This document shows positions 1-7,612 of a stretch of DNA of 52,250 nucleotides, in pieces. The stretch comes from Solirubrobacter ginsenosidimutans (GTDB lineage: Bacteria; Actinomycetota; Thermoleophilia; Solirubrobacterales; Solirubrobacteraceae). Both the position numbers and the translations under genes were made by a program. The notes beneath the pieces were generated by a model that did no database searches, was not told the origin of the DNA, and worked only from the letters and a program-made list of their open reading frames with translations. Numbering within the stretch: the stretch's first letter is position 1; the number at the start of each line of letters is the position of its first letter. The DNA lies in contig NZ_JAPDOD010000061.1 of assembly GCF_027587205.1 (NCBI RefSeq), positions 1 to 52,250 on the forward strand. Direction: 5' to 3'.

Positions 1-22
1 CAACCCCCGATCTCACGACACG

Positions 23-36
23 AACACGATCGTGTT
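23..36. promoter_or_regulatory. 14-bp perfect palindrome, possible operator
   Basis: A perfect palindrome made of AACACGA and its reverse complement. It lies in the gene-free left edge of the window, so the gene it might control is probably outside. Dyads of this kind suit dimeric TetR or LacI-type repressors, but nothing here identifies the protein. Confidence 0.3.
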
Positions 37-94
37 GCATCGACCGGATGAATCCACCGTCCTGTGAGGACGCACATGTTCATCACCCCCACCA

Positions 95-164
95 GCGCGC
101 CAACTCGACCAGTGCGAACCTGATCGAAACCCGCGCACTGACCCTCAAACGCGCACTATCAACC
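95..164. repeat. Dispersed 70-bp repeat, copy 1
   Basis: This stretch is nearly identical to 29145-29214; only four positions differ. It lies 11 bp beyond the stop codon of the leftward gene ending at 176, and the second copy lies 7 bp beyond another leftward gene, so both sit in the 3' untranslated region of minus-strand transcripts. Read on the minus strand it holds two GTGCGCG words 18 bp apart and a 7-bp inverted repeat, CAGTGCG and CGCACTG. Family and function are unknown to me. Confidence 0.8.
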
Positions 165-175
165 ACGGCGACCGG

Positions 176-1180
176 CTACGACAGAGCAAACCCAGCGGGA
201 AACGGATCAGAGGGGTCCAAAAGGTATTGCCCCATCCCCGTCACCCACGCCCGCCCCGTGATCTCCGGCACGACCGCCGCCACACCGGCGACGGAAGTCT
301 CCTCAACGAGCCGCCCCGTGAACCGGGTTCCGATGACCGATTGGTTGACGAACGGCGAACCGAGCGCGAGTTCGCCCCGTGCGTGCAGCTGCGCCATCCG
401 CGCGCTCGTCCCCGTCCCGCATGGCGACCGGTCCAGCCACCCCGGATGGATCGACGTGGCGGCAACCGCGTCCGCTCCATCCCGCCCCGGCTCGTGGAAC
501 ACCACGTGATGACACCCATTGATCCGCGCATCCCCAGGGTGCACCGGACGGTCGACGGAATTGATCGCCGCCATCACGGCGAGCCCCGCCTCGACCAGCT
601 CGGTGTTGCGAGCCGGGTCAACGACCAGCCCCGCGTCCGCCGCCGGCGTGAGCGCGTAGAAGTTCCCGCCGAAGGCCATGTCGTACGTGATGTCGCCGTA
701 GCCGGGGACCGAGACGACCCGGTCCCGCGCGGACAGGAACGACGGGACGTTGCGGATCGTGACCGACTGCGCGCGGCCGTTCTCCACCCGCACGCGCGCC
801 TCGACCAGGCCCGCGGGGACATCGAGGCGGATGACCGTCTCGGGCTCGGTGACGGTCACCATGCCGGTCTCCACCAGCACGGTCGCGACGCCGATCGTCC
901 CGTGGCCGCACATCGGCAGCAGGCCGGACACCTCGATGAAGAGCACGCCCCAGTCGGCGTCCGGGCGGGTCGGGGGCTGAAGGATCGCCCCCGACATCGC
1001 GCCGTGGCCGCGGGGTTCGCGCATCAGCAGCAGGCGCAGCTCGTCGAGCTCGGCCTCGAAGTGGAGCTTGCGCTCCAGCATCGTCTCGCCGGGAACGGGA
1101 CCGACGCCGCCGGTGATGACGCGGGTCGGCATCCCCTCCGTGTGGGAGTCGACCGACGCGAAGTAGCGGGCTGCTCTCAT
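176..1180 (-). CDS. Proline racemase family, probable 4-hydroxyproline 2-epimerase
   Basis: The 334-residue product has both catalytic cysteines of the proline racemase fold: C91 in MCGHGTIG and C254 in DRSPCGTGTSA. In this family the pair acts as general acid and base to invert the alpha carbon of proline or hydroxyproline; no metal or PLP is used. Two intact Cys argue against the Cys/Thr variant that works as trans-3-hydroxyproline dehydratase. The start overlaps the stop of the upstream DapA-family gene in an ATGA, so the two are translationally coupled. With that neighbour and the GntR regulator, conversion of trans-4-L-hydroxyproline to the cis-D form is the best guess. The D-hydroxyproline oxidase and the ketoglutarate semialdehyde dehydrogenase expected in such a pathway are not in the window. 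Confidence 0.88.
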   Translation of the reverse strand: MRAARYFASVDSHTEGMPTRVITGGVGPVPGETMLERKLHFEAELDELRLLLMREPRGHGAMSGAILQPPTRPDADWGVLFIEVSGLLPMCGHGTIGVATVLVETGMVTVTEPETVIRLDVPAGLVEARVRVENGRAQSVTIRNVPSFLSARDRVVSVPGYGDITYDMAFGGNFYALTPAADAGLVVDPARNTELVEAGLAVMAAINSVDRPVHPGDARINGCHHVVFHEPGRDGADAVAATSIHPGWLDRSPCGTGTSARMAQLHARGELALGSPFVNQSVIGTRFTGRLVEETSVAGVAAVVPEITGRAWVTGMGQYLLDPSDPFPAGFALS

Positions 1181-2061
1181 ACCGCCGCCGGCTCGCGCAG
1201 GATCGCGAGGGCCTCCTCGAGCGCGGCGACCTCGTCGGCCTTCAGCGGCAGGCGCGGCGCGCGGGTCGGGCCGCCGTTGAAGCCCACGGCGTCCTGGGCG
1301 GCCTTGAAGTACTGGACGAGCTTGGAGGTCATGTCGAAGCGGGCGACGGGGAGCAGACGACGGTACACGTCGCGGGCGCGCGGCAGATCCTGCGTGAGCA
1401 CCGCCTCGTAGAGCTCGACGGTCTCACGCGGGGCGAGCACGCCCACGCCGGTGATCCAGCCGATCGCGCCGGCGGCGAAGCCCTCGAGCGCCCAGTCGTC
1501 GCCGCCGACGATGACCTCGAGGTCGCCGTCGAGGTTCAGCAGCGCGGGGATGCGGCGCGCGTCGCCTGAGCACTCCTTGATGGCGATGACGCCGTCGACC
1601 TCGTCGTAGATGCGGGCGATCAGGTCCGCGGACATGTCGACGCCCGATGCCTCGGGGTTGTTGTAGGCCATGACCGGCAGGCCGCAGGTGGCGAGCTCGG
1701 TGTAGAAGGCGATGACCTCGTCGTCGTCGGCGCGGTAGGCCAGCGGCGGCAGCGACATGACGTACTGGGCGCCGGCGGCCTTCGCGTCGGCGGCGTAGAT
1801 CAGCGACTGCTTGGCCGTGCCGGAGGAGATGCCGACCGTGACCGGGACGCGGCCCGCGGCGGCCTCGACGACCGAGCGGACGACCAGCGCGCGCTCCTCG
1901 GTGGTCAGCGAGCCGGCCTCGCCCATCGTGCCGGTGGCGACGAACCCGTGCACGCCGGCCTCGATGAGGTTCGCGATGTTCTCCTTCAGCGCCGCGACAT
2001 CGACCTGGTCGTCGGCGGTGAACGGGGTGGTGACGGCGGGGATGATGCCTTCGAAGGCCAT
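1177..2061 (-). CDS. DapA-family Schiff-base lyase/deaminase
   Basis: This 294-residue TIM-barrel protein belongs to the dihydrodipicolinate synthase/N-acetylneuraminate lyase family. GTMGE at 44-48, the catalytic Tyr133 in YNNP and the Schiff-base Lys162 in AIKE are all present. True lysine-pathway DapA usually sits with other lysine genes. Here it is placed between a GntR regulator and a hydroxyproline epimerase, which is typical of 1-pyrroline-4-hydroxy-2-carboxylate deaminase of hydroxyproline breakdown. That substrate is inferred from context only; a 2-keto-3-deoxy sugar acid aldolase is another possibility. It starts 3 bp after the regulator stop codon and overlaps the epimerase start by 4 bp. 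Confidence 0.87.
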   Translation of the reverse strand: MAFEGIIPAVTTPFTADDQVDVAALKENIANLIEAGVHGFVATGTMGEAGSLTTEERALVVRSVVEAAAGRVPVTVGISSGTAKQSLIYAADAKAAGAQYVMSLPPLAYRADDDEVIAFYTELATCGLPVMAYNNPEASGVDMSADLIARIYDEVDGVIAIKECSGDARRIPALLNLDGDLEVIVGGDDWALEGFAAGAIGWITGVGVLAPRETVELYEAVLTQDLPRARDVYRRLLPVARFDMTSKLVQYFKAAQDAVGFNGGPTRAPRLPLKADEVAALEEALAILREPAAV

Positions 2062-2064
2062 GGC

Positions 2065-2742
2065 TTAGGAGAGCTCCATGTAGGCGCGGACGCGGTTGAT
2101 GTGCTGGATGGAGTAGAAGGCGGCGGCTTCGGCGTCGCCGGCGACGATCGCCTCGTAGATCATGCGGTGCTCGGCCACGTGGATCCGGGTGCGGCCGGGC
2201 TCGGCGATCGAGTCGTCGCGCAGGCGCTGCCACAGCGGCTCGTCCATCAGCGCGGCGACGTGATCGGCGAACGCCAGCAGGACCGGGTTGCCGGTCATGG
2301 CGGCGAGCTGACGGTGGAAGAGGCGATCGGAGGCGTTCCAGGTGGCGATGTCGACCGGCTCGGCCTCCATCGCGGCCAGCAGCTTCTCGGCGACCTCGTC
2401 GGCCTGGCCGCGGGCGGCGGCGAGCCGCGCTATCGCGGGCTCGAGCGCGAGCCGTGCCTCCAGGACCGCTGACGGTGACGCGTCGTGCGGCGGCTCCGAC
2501 GGTGGCAGCCCGACGACGAACGTTCCGGCCCCGTGGCGCGTCTCGACCACGCCCTGCAGCGCGAGTGACGCCAGCGCCTCGCGCACCGAGGCGCGGCTGA
2601 CCTCGAGCGTGCGCGCGAGGTCGCGCTCGGACGGCAGCCGCTCGCCGGGCGCCAGGACCCCGGAACGGATGTCGTCCGCCAGCCGCTCGGCGATCTGCTC
2701 GTAGCGCTGGAGAGGACGGAAAGTGGTTCGTTCGTCAGACAT
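2065..2742 (-). CDS. GntR/FadR-family transcriptional regulator
   Basis: The 225-residue protein has an N-terminal winged helix (about residues 10-75, with SERDLARTLEVSRASVREAL) and a C-terminal all-helical FCD/FadR ligand domain containing the usual Asp and His ligand positions (DRLFHRQL, EHRMIYEAI). It is the first gene of the regulator-DapA-epimerase operon and most likely represses it, with the catabolic substrate as inducer. I chose the ATG at 2742, which begins MSDERTTF; the frame stays open upstream, but that extension runs through the operator and into the divergent permease gene. A perfect inverted repeat at 2755-2775, only 12 bp upstream, is its likely binding site. Confidence 0.9.
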   Translation of the reverse strand: MSDERTTFRPLQRYEQIAERLADDIRSGVLAPGERLPSERDLARTLEVSRASVREALASLALQGVVETRHGAGTFVVGLPPSEPPHDASPSAVLEARLALEPAIARLAAARGQADEVAEKLLAAMEAEPVDIATWNASDRLFHRQLAAMTGNPVLLAFADHVAALMDEPLWQRLRDDSIAEPGRTRIHVAEHRMIYEAIVAGDAEAAAFYSIQHINRVRAYMELS

Positions 2743-2754
2743 ACTCGCGACCAA

Positions 2755-2775
2755 GTGGTACGAAGACAGTACCAC
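2755..2775. promoter_or_regulatory. Probable GntR operator (7-7-7 inverted repeat)
   Basis: GTGGTAC at 2755-2761 and its exact complement GTACCAC at 2769-2775 flank a 7-bp spacer. The site falls between the divergent regulator gene and the permease gene, where a FadR-type dimer could control both. Match to this particular regulator is inferred from position. Confidence 0.65.
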
Positions 2776-2799
2776 ATTGACGTCTGCCATAACACCCGT

Positions 2800-3762
2800 G
2801 TGCGGGTTGCGCGCCGGGCGGGGGTGCTGATCGCGACGGTGCTGGCCGCCGCCGCGTTCGGCCATGTGTTCTTCACCGTCACCGCCACCGAACGCGAAGG
2901 CACGCCCCTGACCACCACCATCACGGGTACGCCCGCGTGGATGGTCGACGTGTTCATCCACCAGAACTTCGGGGAGACGACGGGGCGGCGCTACAACCAG
3001 CACCGCGATCCGTGCGTGCCGCTGTGCCCCCAGTACGGCCCGGGTCCGGTCGCCCAGATGGTCCGCGAGCGCGTCCCGGTCGACCTCAGCCTGCTGCTCG
3101 GCGCCCTGCTGATCGGCACCGCGGTGGGCGTCGCGGGCGGGCGCTTCTGCGCCACCCACGACGGTCGCCGCCGGACCCGCGTCCTCCACACCGCCACGGC
3201 CCTGCAGCTCTCGTCGCCCGTCCTCTTGCAGAGCCTGCTGGTGCTCTTCTACTTCTCATCGAACGCGAGCGAGTTCATCCGCCTCCCGTTCCTTTCCGGA
3301 CAGGGCCAGTACGTCCCGTTCAGCGAGGACCCGCTGCTGTTCCTGCGCGCGATGTGGCTGCCGTGGCTGCTGGCCGCGGCGCCGCTGGCCGCCTTCACCC
3401 TGCGCCTCACCGAGGTGCACATGCGCGAGGACCTGCAGGAGGACTTCATCCGAACCGCCCGGGCAAAGGGCCTCTCCGAACGGCAAGTGGTCAACCGCCA
3501 CGCGCTCCCGATCGCCGGCCCCGCGATCGCGGCGATGACCGGCGTCAACGTCTCGACGCTGCTGATCAACATCGCGATCATCGAGTACGCCTACAACATC
3601 CCCGGCCTGTTCCGGGTCATCAACAGCGCCGTCCGCTCGCCCGCCGACATCCCGGTGCTGGAGGCGCTGGTCATCGAGGGAGTGGTGCTGGTCGTGCTGG
3701 CGAACGCCCTGGCAGACGCAGTTCAATACCGGCTCGACCCAAGAGTCCGGATGTCGCGATGA
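2800..3762 (+). CDS. Orphan DppB/OppB-type ABC transporter permease
   Basis: The protein of about 320 residues has an N-terminal membrane segment, a long extracytoplasmic insert with two Cys, and a C-terminal permease core. The EAA loop that docks the ATPase is clear: EDFIRTARAKGLSERQV, followed by the typical NIPGLFRVINSAV. The GTG at 2800 is preferred because an earlier GTG at 2755 lies inside the operator. No second permease, ATPase or binding protein adjoins it; the next gene is convergent, 3 bp away. It may be a remnant, or may pair with subunits encoded elsewhere, and could be controlled with the divergent hydroxyproline-type operon through the shared operator. Confidence 0.8.
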   Translation: MRVARRAGVLIATVLAAAAFGHVFFTVTATEREGTPLTTTITGTPAWMVDVFIHQNFGETTGRRYNQHRDPCVPLCPQYGPGPVAQMVRERVPVDLSLLLGALLIGTAVGVAGGRFCATHDGRRRTRVLHTATALQLSSPVLLQSLLVLFYFSSNASEFIRLPFLSGQGQYVPFSEDPLLFLRAMWLPWLLAAAPLAAFTLRLTEVHMREDLQEDFIRTARAKGLSERQVVNRHALPIAGPAIAAMTGVNVSTLLINIAIIEYAYNIPGLFRVINSAVRSPADIPVLEALVIEGVVLVVLANALADAVQYRLDPRVRMSR

Positions 3763-3765
3763 GTC

Positions 3766-6366
3766 TCAGGCCGACTGCAGGATGTCCGCGACGAACTGCC
3801 GTTCGGTTTCAGAGAGGTCGTCGCGGTGCCTCCAGGCCCGCAGAAGCTCCGCTTGCGCCGGCGTGACAGCGCCGGCGATGCCCAGCGTGCTGAGCGTCGG
3901 AACGAACCAGAACAGCGCCCAGAGGGCCGCCATGCGCGCCTGGCCGACGGCGGCCGCAAGGTCGAATAGGCGTTCGACGATCGCGGCGGCGGTCCGCTGA
4001 TCGAGATCCGGATCTCGGTCCTGACGATCGAATTCGTAGGCGAAGTGCATCAGCTCGAGCGCCGCCTTCGTCGCCCGCCGCACGTCGCTCTCGGCGAGGC
4101 CGGCCAAACGCTCGCTAAGCCACGGCGCCAGGTCCGGCCACGACTCCGGTCGCCGCATTGCCGAGATGTCCGCACACAGTCCGCCGCAGCGCACGTTCTC
4201 TTCCTGGGTGTCCGCCAGGAACCGCTCGATCAGCCCACTGGAAAGGCGGTCCGCCCAACGGGAGCGCCCGAGCTCAGCGCCCGCCTGATCGATGATCGAG
4301 ATGACCGGACCGTTGCCGTCACGGCCGTTGACCACATCGATCAGCGCTTGCATCACCTCGTCGGCCACCTCGTCGCTGACGTTCGGCTCGTCGGCGATGC
4401 AGAGTCCCGCCAGGGCCGCCCGGCTCCGGGCCGCCTCGAGGCTCTGTTCGCCCCGGTCCGGGCGGACGATCGCCCGCAGGACGGGGTCGACGTCGTCGTC
4501 GCGGCAAGAGGTGACGCAGAGCCGCACCGCCTCGCGCCAGTTCTCCGCGAACCCGAACTCCCCGTCCTGTTCTCCCACCAGATCGCCCACCCGTTCGGCG
4601 AGCGATCTCGAGCGGTCGCGATTCGGATGCCTGCCGTCGACCAGCGCCAGGCCGGCGAGGTACTCCTGGAACGTGAGGTGCCGGAACTCGAACACCGGCA
4701 CCTCACGACCGAGATGCCGCACCCGCCCCGCCTCCAACAGGATCCCCGTGCGGCGTTCGAGCAGCTGGAGAAACGCCTCGGGTGACCGCTCGTGCACAGG
4801 GGCCACCTGCGGATAGTCCGCGCGCATCTGGCGCAGCAGCTCGAGGATCTCGTCTTCGCGCAGACGCTGCTCGCCACGCTCGCACATCGCGTAGGCGATG
4901 TACTCGAGTTGCGGGATCGCCTCGTGCTGGTCCAGCGGCGCGTCCACCTCGCGGCGCCAGTTGAGGAGGACCTCGACCGCGCTCCAGTACAGATCGGCGC
5001 GCCGGCTGGGGAGCTTGCCCACCTTTCGCTTGATCAGTGCCATCGTCGTCAGCAGCATCGGGTTGCCGGTCAGACGCTCGATCCGGTCGGCGCTATGGAT
5101 GTCGGCGATCAGCTCCTCCGCCGCGATCTCCCGCCGCTCCTTGACCTCGGACACAGCGCACCAACGGCGCGCGAACAGGTCCTTGTCCTCCGGTGACAAG
5201 TCGGCGACGGTCACGTGCTCGAACCGGTGACCCAGGCGATAGCCCATCTCGCGATAGCCGACGATCCGTGAGGTGGCGACGATCGCGGCCTCGGGATAAG
5301 CGCCGAGGATGCTTTCGAGGTGTTGGGTGAAGCGGGCCCGCGCACCCGCGTCGGCGATCTCGTCCAGCCCGTCGATGAGGACGAGCGCCGAGCCTTCGAC
5401 GAGCCGGCGTCGAAGCGCCTCGCGCATCGCCTCGACCTCGCCCGGCGCAAGTTCCGCCCGCCGCAACATCCACGTCAGGACGTCGTCGAACGAGCCTTCG
5501 AGCGCGGCCTGCGGCAGATCGCGGCAACGGATCATGATCGGCAGCCAGTCCTCATCCGGAAGCGTGGCTACGTCCGGAAGCTGACTCCAGTGCGGATCGT
5601 CGCGCAGCCGCAGCAGATACGCCGTCGCCAGCCAGCGCAGCATCGTCGTCTTCCCGGCGCCCGGATCCCCGAGGACGACCAGTCGCCGTCGTTCGCTCAG
5701 GCGCTCGCCCACCGAGGCGACGAGAACCAGGTTCTCCTCCCCTTCTCCGTCGTCGAACTCCGAACGCTGCGCCGGTCGGCGCTCGAGCGCTTCGATCTGA
5801 TCGTCCGGCGGGTCGATCAGGACGCGCAGCGCGACGTACAAGCGCCGGAGCTCGAGCTGGCGGGTCGCGATGTGCCGGTCCATCTCGGGCAGGTTCGCCA
5901 GACCGATGATGTCGCAGCTCTCCTGCAGCAGCCGGCGGTACTTCGCCTCCGCCGCGGTGACGTCCACCGACGCCCCGCTCGCGGACGGCAGGTGTACCGC
6001 GAGCGCCTTGATGAGCTCTGCCATCGCCCGCGCCGGATCGCGCCAGTACTCGGCTGGCCGCGCATCCAACGCGAGCGGTGCGAGGTAGGCGTCCCGATCG
6101 ACCTGCAAGGGATAGATCCGCGTTGCCGGGTTCATCCGCGCCGCGTTCACGATCCGGGACGCCAACCCGGTCCCCACGCACCGCACCGTGCCGCACAGCA
6201 CGACGTGCGCCCCTGCTCCGAGCAGCGCCGAAGCCTCCTCGATCACCGAGTCGCCGACGAGCACCGTTCCCTGGTGCGCGACGTCGTATCCGGCCGCGCG
6301 CAGCGGCACGGCGATCCGTTCGGCGATCTCCTCCTCGCCCGGAGCGTGCGCGATCAGCAGTTTCAT
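3766..6366 (-). CDS. NACHT NTPase with degenerate N-terminal TIR-like domain
   Basis: The 866-residue protein is a STAND-type ATPase. Residues 1-125 form a Rossmann-like TIR-type domain (MKLLIAHAPG to AELIKAL). Aligned to the neighbouring TIR protein through the shared VLC strand, its catalytic Glu position is Ile72. A linker (140-185, with LRRLYVALRV) of a kind common in bacterial NACHT proteins follows. The NACHT module has Walker A GDPGAGKTT (233-241), Walker B ALVLIDGLDEIAD (327-339), a sensor-like ATSR (364-367) and the winged-helix NPMLL motif near 435. The rest, to 866, looks alpha-helical and repeat-like and may be the trigger sensor. Its start overlaps the stop of the TIR gene by 4 bp. 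Such proteins act in bacterial antiphage defence; the specific trigger is unknown. Confidence 0.88.
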   Translation of the reverse strand: MKLLIAHAPGEEEIAERIAVPLRAAGYDVAHQGTVLVGDSVIEEASALLGAGAHVVLCGTVRCVGTGLASRIVNAARMNPATRIYPLQVDRDAYLAPLALDARPAEYWRDPARAMAELIKALAVHLPSASGASVDVTAAEAKYRRLLQESCDIIGLANLPEMDRHIATRQLELRRLYVALRVLIDPPDDQIEALERRPAQRSEFDDGEGEENLVLVASVGERLSERRRLVVLGDPGAGKTTMLRWLATAYLLRLRDDPHWSQLPDVATLPDEDWLPIMIRCRDLPQAALEGSFDDVLTWMLRRAELAPGEVEAMREALRRRLVEGSALVLIDGLDEIADAGARARFTQHLESILGAYPEAAIVATSRIVGYREMGYRLGHRFEHVTVADLSPEDKDLFARRWCAVSEVKERREIAAEELIADIHSADRIERLTGNPMLLTTMALIKRKVGKLPSRRADLYWSAVEVLLNWRREVDAPLDQHEAIPQLEYIAYAMCERGEQRLREDEILELLRQMRADYPQVAPVHERSPEAFLQLLERRTGILLEAGRVRHLGREVPVFEFRHLTFQEYLAGLALVDGRHPNRDRSRSLAERVGDLVGEQDGEFGFAENWREAVRLCVTSCRDDDVDPVLRAIVRPDRGEQSLEAARSRAALAGLCIADEPNVSDEVADEVMQALIDVVNGRDGNGPVISIIDQAGAELGRSRWADRLSSGLIERFLADTQEENVRCGGLCADISAMRRPESWPDLAPWLSERLAGLAESDVRRATKAALELMHFAYEFDRQDRDPDLDQRTAAAIVERLFDLAAAVGQARMAALWALFWFVPTLSTLGIAGAVTPAQAELLRAWRHRDDLSETERQFVADILQSA

Positions 6367-6761
6367 GGCGCCAGCCGCTCCAAAGCTCGATCGAGCTCGG
6401 CGAGGCCCGTGGCGTAGTTAGTCCGGAGATCGGCATAGCGGAGGTCGGCCAGCAGCGGGGGCAGCTCGGAGCCGGTGAGGAGCACCGGGAGGACCTTGAT
6501 GCCGTGGCCGTTGAGCTGACGGGCGAGCGCGGACATCCACTCGCGACCGATCCACGGTGCCTCCACCCCGGACGCCGAACAGCACAGGACGAGCGCGCGC
6601 GTCGTCGTGAGCCCAGCGTTCATCTTCTCGACGATCGAGTCGCCGAGGTCGATCTCCCATTCGTCGAACCAGACTTCATGCCCGAGCGATCGCAGGTCCT
6701 CCGCCAGTCTCTCCGCCAGCGCAGTGTCCGAACGCCGATGACTTATGAACGTGCCGGTCAC
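6363..6761 (-). CDS. Small standalone TIR-domain protein, probable NADase effector
   Basis: The 132 residues are almost only a TIR domain: FISHRRSD (5-12) at strand A, VWFDEWEIDLGDSI (30-43) as the BB-loop region, and APWIGREW (68-75), where Glu74 occupies the catalytic position of NAD-cleaving TIRs. It is the first gene of a two-gene unit with the TIR-like NACHT protein (ATGA overlap). The likely division of labour is that the NACHT protein senses and oligomerises while this protein cleaves NAD or makes a signal nucleotide; that is inferred. There is no transmembrane segment or extra domain. Confidence 0.87.
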   Translation of the reverse strand: MTGTFISHRRSDTALAERLAEDLRSLGHEVWFDEWEIDLGDSIVEKMNAGLTTTRALVLCCSASGVEAPWIGREWMSALARQLNGHGIKVLPVLLTGSELPPLLADLRYADLRTNYATGLAELDRALERLAP

Positions 6762-6801
6762 AACGGAGGATCTTTACCGGTGAGCGCCGCCCCGCGCAAC
6801 G

Positions 6802-7587
6802 TCAGGCCGCGCGAGCGAGGCGAAGCGGCAACACGGGAACGACCAGGCGTTTGACGTACTCGGCGCCCCCGCGCAGCGCCACAGCACGCAGCGGGTCCCA
6901 GTAGAAGCCGTACTGGCGGCGGATGTCGCGGGGGAGCCAGCCGATCGTGATCTGGTTGACCAGTTCGACCAGCGGCTTCGCCCGCAGGGGGACCGGCGGG
7001 TGCATCACGACGTCGATCGCCAGCGCCCGCGCCGCCGGCGTGACGAACAGCTCGCCGCTCGCGTACATGCCGGCCATGTAGGCGCGGAAGCCGTCGATGT
7101 CGCGCGGCATGTCGCGCTCACGCAGGCCGAACCGGCGCCCCACGAGCCGGTAGTCGGCCCAGAGCGCGTTGAGCTCGTCGTCCGACAGGGAACGGACGTA
7201 CTTGCCGTAGACGAGCATCGCCGACTCCGCCAGGGCGGCGAGGATCCACAGCAGGAGCTTCGGGTCGTCGGCTCGATACGGCGTGCCGGCCGGGAACGGG
7301 CCCGCGGCCTCGGGCAGCTCGCCGGAGACCGTGCGGTGCATGGCGCGCACGTGCGCCGTCAGTTTGTCCGCCCGCGCCTTGGTGCCGAAGGCGACCGCGT
7401 CCATCACCGTCGCGGTGCGCCGGAGGCGGGCGTAGGGGTCGTCGAGCGCGCCGGTGTGGGCGAAGAACCCGGCGAACGCGACCGGGTGGGCGGCCATCAC
7501 CAGCAGCGCCCGCGGCCCGGAGAGTGCGGTCAGCCGGTGGCCGACGACGTGGCGCAGCAGGGAGCTGTCATCGAAGTAGTGCTGCAT
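6802..7587 (-). CDS. DUF2236 (MpaB/latex-clearing-protein-like) oxygenase
   Basis: The 261-residue protein matches the DUF2236 family: an early HPVAFAGFFAHTG segment, the conserved YARLRRTATVMDAVAFG region, AMHRTVSGE and DDPKLLLWILAALAESAML. Members include heme-dependent rubber oxygenases and the fungal MpaB enzyme, but most bacterial members have no known substrate. No signal peptide is seen. The ATG at 7587 is preceded by TACTAA with a 6-nt gap, consistent with a leaderless mRNA. It is divergent from the tetrapyrrole block, with overlapping promoters. Confidence 0.8.
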   Translation of the reverse strand: MQHYFDDSSLLRHVVGHRLTALSGPRALLVMAAHPVAFAGFFAHTGALDDPYARLRRTATVMDAVAFGTKARADKLTAHVRAMHRTVSGELPEAAGPFPAGTPYRADDPKLLLWILAALAESAMLVYGKYVRSLSDDELNALWADYRLVGRRFGLRERDMPRDIDGFRAYMAGMYASGELFVTPAARALAIDVVMHPPVPLRAKPLVELVNQITIGWLPRDIRRQYGFYWDPLRAVALRGGAEYVKRLVVPVLPLRLARAA

Positions 7588-7593
7588 CTGCAG

Positions 7594-7599
7594 TTAGTA
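7594..7599 (-). promoter_or_regulatory. -10 box TACTAA, leaderless-type promoter of the DUF2236 gene
   Basis: On the minus strand TACTAA ends 6 bp before the ATG at 7587, so transcription would begin at or beside the start codon. It overlaps TACGGT (7598-7603) on the plus strand, which lies 9 bp before an ATG at 7613. Confidence 0.45.
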
Positions 7600-7612
7600 C
7601 GGTGATAGATCG

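Noticed and set aside
48..509. Small open frame spanning the first 70-bp repeat
   Set aside because: The same frame in the second copy gives a similar peptide, but both run on into antisense of unrelated genes, and there is no ribosome site. The similarity is explained by the DNA repeat.
227..1411. Long open frame (394 codons) on the plus strand across the epimerase gene
   Set aside because: It is antisense to a gene with clear catalytic motifs, has an Arg/His/Pro-rich translation typical of GC-rich shadow frames, and matches no family.
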